Assembly: GCA_905182385.1 (NCBI GenBank)
Contig: CAJJBS010000140.1
Span: forward strand, 5,261 to 13,086
Source of the DNA: Fidelibacterota bacterium TCS55
Lineage (GTDB): Bacteria > Fidelibacterota > Marinisomatia > Marinisomatales > TCS55
Direction of reading: 5' to 3'
DNA length: 7,826 bases
In this document: piece after piece, positions 7,523-7,826 of the stretch
How the letters are laid out: each line of letters starts with the position of its first letter
Position numbering within the stretch: position 1 is the first letter of the stretch
Translations under genes and position numbers: made by a program
The notes under the pieces: generated by a model
What the model was told of the DNA's origin: nothing
Database searches by the model: none
What the model saw: only the letters and a program-made list of their open reading frames with translations

Positions 7523-7551
7523 TTTATATTTGCTATCTATATAGTTGTAAG
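7523..7551 (-). promoter_or_regulatory. Candidate promoter for the giant acyl-CoA synthetase gene
   Basis: Read on the minus strand, CTTACA (7551-7546) is a 4-of-6 match to the sigma-70 -35 box. It lies 17 bp upstream of TATAAA (7528-7523), a 5-of-6 match to the -10 box. Initiation would fall near 7516, leaving a leader of roughly 17 bases before the ATG at 7499. The spacing is ideal, but the region is so AT-rich that chance matches are expected, and FCB-group bacteria often use a different promoter consensus. Confidence 0.3.
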
Positions 7552-7573
7552 GTGTAAAAGGTTGCTGTAATTT
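7545..7573 (+). promoter_or_regulatory. Weak candidate promoter for the GAF-domain gene
   Basis: On the plus strand, TTGTAA (7545-7550) and TAATTT (7568-7573) are separated by 17 bp and lie about 30 bp before the GAF gene start. The box matches are only 4 of 6 and 3 of 6. The -35 element would overlap that of the opposing candidate promoter. An alternative, TATATTTG at 7525-7532, fits the Bacteroidota -7 pattern TAnnTTTG but has no evident upstream partner. Confidence 0.2.
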
Positions 7574-7602
7574 TTCACTCTAAACTGTTAGAACAAAAAT
7601 AT

Positions 7603-7826
7603 ATGTCCCAAAAAATAAAATATTCATCTAATCAATTAGCAAAATACATTTCCGATGCTCCAACGGTTGTTAAAAACTACATTCAGTCACTTGAAAAACA
7701 GGTTGGTAATTTAGCAAATATTGGTTTGGCACTATCAAAAGAAAAAAACATGTCCAAACTTTTGGAAATGATTTTAATAGAAGCCAAACGTATTGCTAAT
7801 TCTGATGGTGGAACATTGTACATGAT
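7603..7826 (+). CDS. GAF-domain protein, N-terminal fragment (runs off the window)
   Basis: Open frame from the ATG at 7603 to the window edge, 74 complete codons and no stop. After about 25 residues with no recognised motif, a helix (NYIQSLEKQVGNLANIGLAL) leads into KNMSKLLEMILIEAKRI and then ANSDGGTLYM. This is the standard opening of a GAF domain: the long first helix, then the A-D-[GA]-[GA]-x-[LI]-Y/F strand. GAF domains with this opening are common in adenylate/guanylate cyclases, HD-type phosphodiesterases, diguanylate cyclases and histidine kinases; the output domain lies outside the window, so the function cannot be named. No good Shine-Dalgarno precedes the ATG. It is transcribed divergently from the giant gene with 103 bp between start codons. 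Confidence 0.75.
   Translation, partial: MSQKIKYSSNQLAKYISDAPTVVKNYIQSLEKQVGNLANIGLALSKEKNMSKLLEMILIEAKRIANSDGGTLYM

Noticed and set aside
1..7826. CRISPR arrays, insertion sequences, tRNA/rRNA genes, long direct or inverted repeats
   Set aside because: No regularly spaced repeats, transposase-like frames or structured RNA signatures were seen; coding sequence fills almost the whole window.

Overview
The window is a compact, very AT-rich piece of bacterial chromosome. It reads as two blocks facing each other, plus the start of a third gene. Weak Shine-Dalgarno signals, the low-GC Lys/Asn/Ile-rich proteins and the order ctaA-ctaB-SCO-DUF420 suggest a marine, aerobically respiring member of the FCB superphylum (Bacteroidota, Rhodothermota/Balneolota or Marinimicrobia-like). 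This assignment is an inference from gene content and composition; no phylogenetic marker is present.

Block 1 (76-3042, + strand) is a tightly coupled four-gene cytochrome c oxidase assembly operon. CtaB (heme O synthase) farnesylates protoheme IX and CtaA (heme A synthase) oxidises heme O to heme A. A SCO1/SenC thiol-disulfide/copper protein is expected to serve the CuA site, and a DUF420 (CtaM/YozB-like) membrane protein is a known aa3-oxidase biogenesis factor in Firmicutes. Gene junctions are a 4-bp overlap, a 2-bp gap and a 1-bp overlap, so the four are almost certainly one transcript. The oxidase structural genes are not in the window.

Block 2 (3039-7499, - strand) is one giant gene of about 1486 codons. 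Its stop codon overlaps that of the DUF420 gene. The N-terminal 600 residues are a recognisable AMP-forming long-chain acyl-CoA synthetase (adenylation) domain. Next come about 350 residues of unrecognised, Asn/Lys-rich, largely helical sequence. A segment with protein-kinase-like landmarks but degenerate catalytic residues follows, then a second unrecognised helical region, and finally a C-terminal GNAT acyltransferase-like domain with a degenerate acyl-CoA loop. This architecture is the most unusual thing in the window. It resembles in concept the known fusion or pairing of acyl-CoA synthetases with GNAT lysine acetyltransferases (Pat/PatZ), but with an AMP-forming synthetase and a pseudokinase-like insert.

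Block 3 (7603-end, + strand) is the first 74 codons of a GAF-domain protein, divergent from the giant gene across a 103-bp intergenic region that may hold promoters for both. No tRNA, rRNA, CRISPR, insertion sequence or long repeat was seen.
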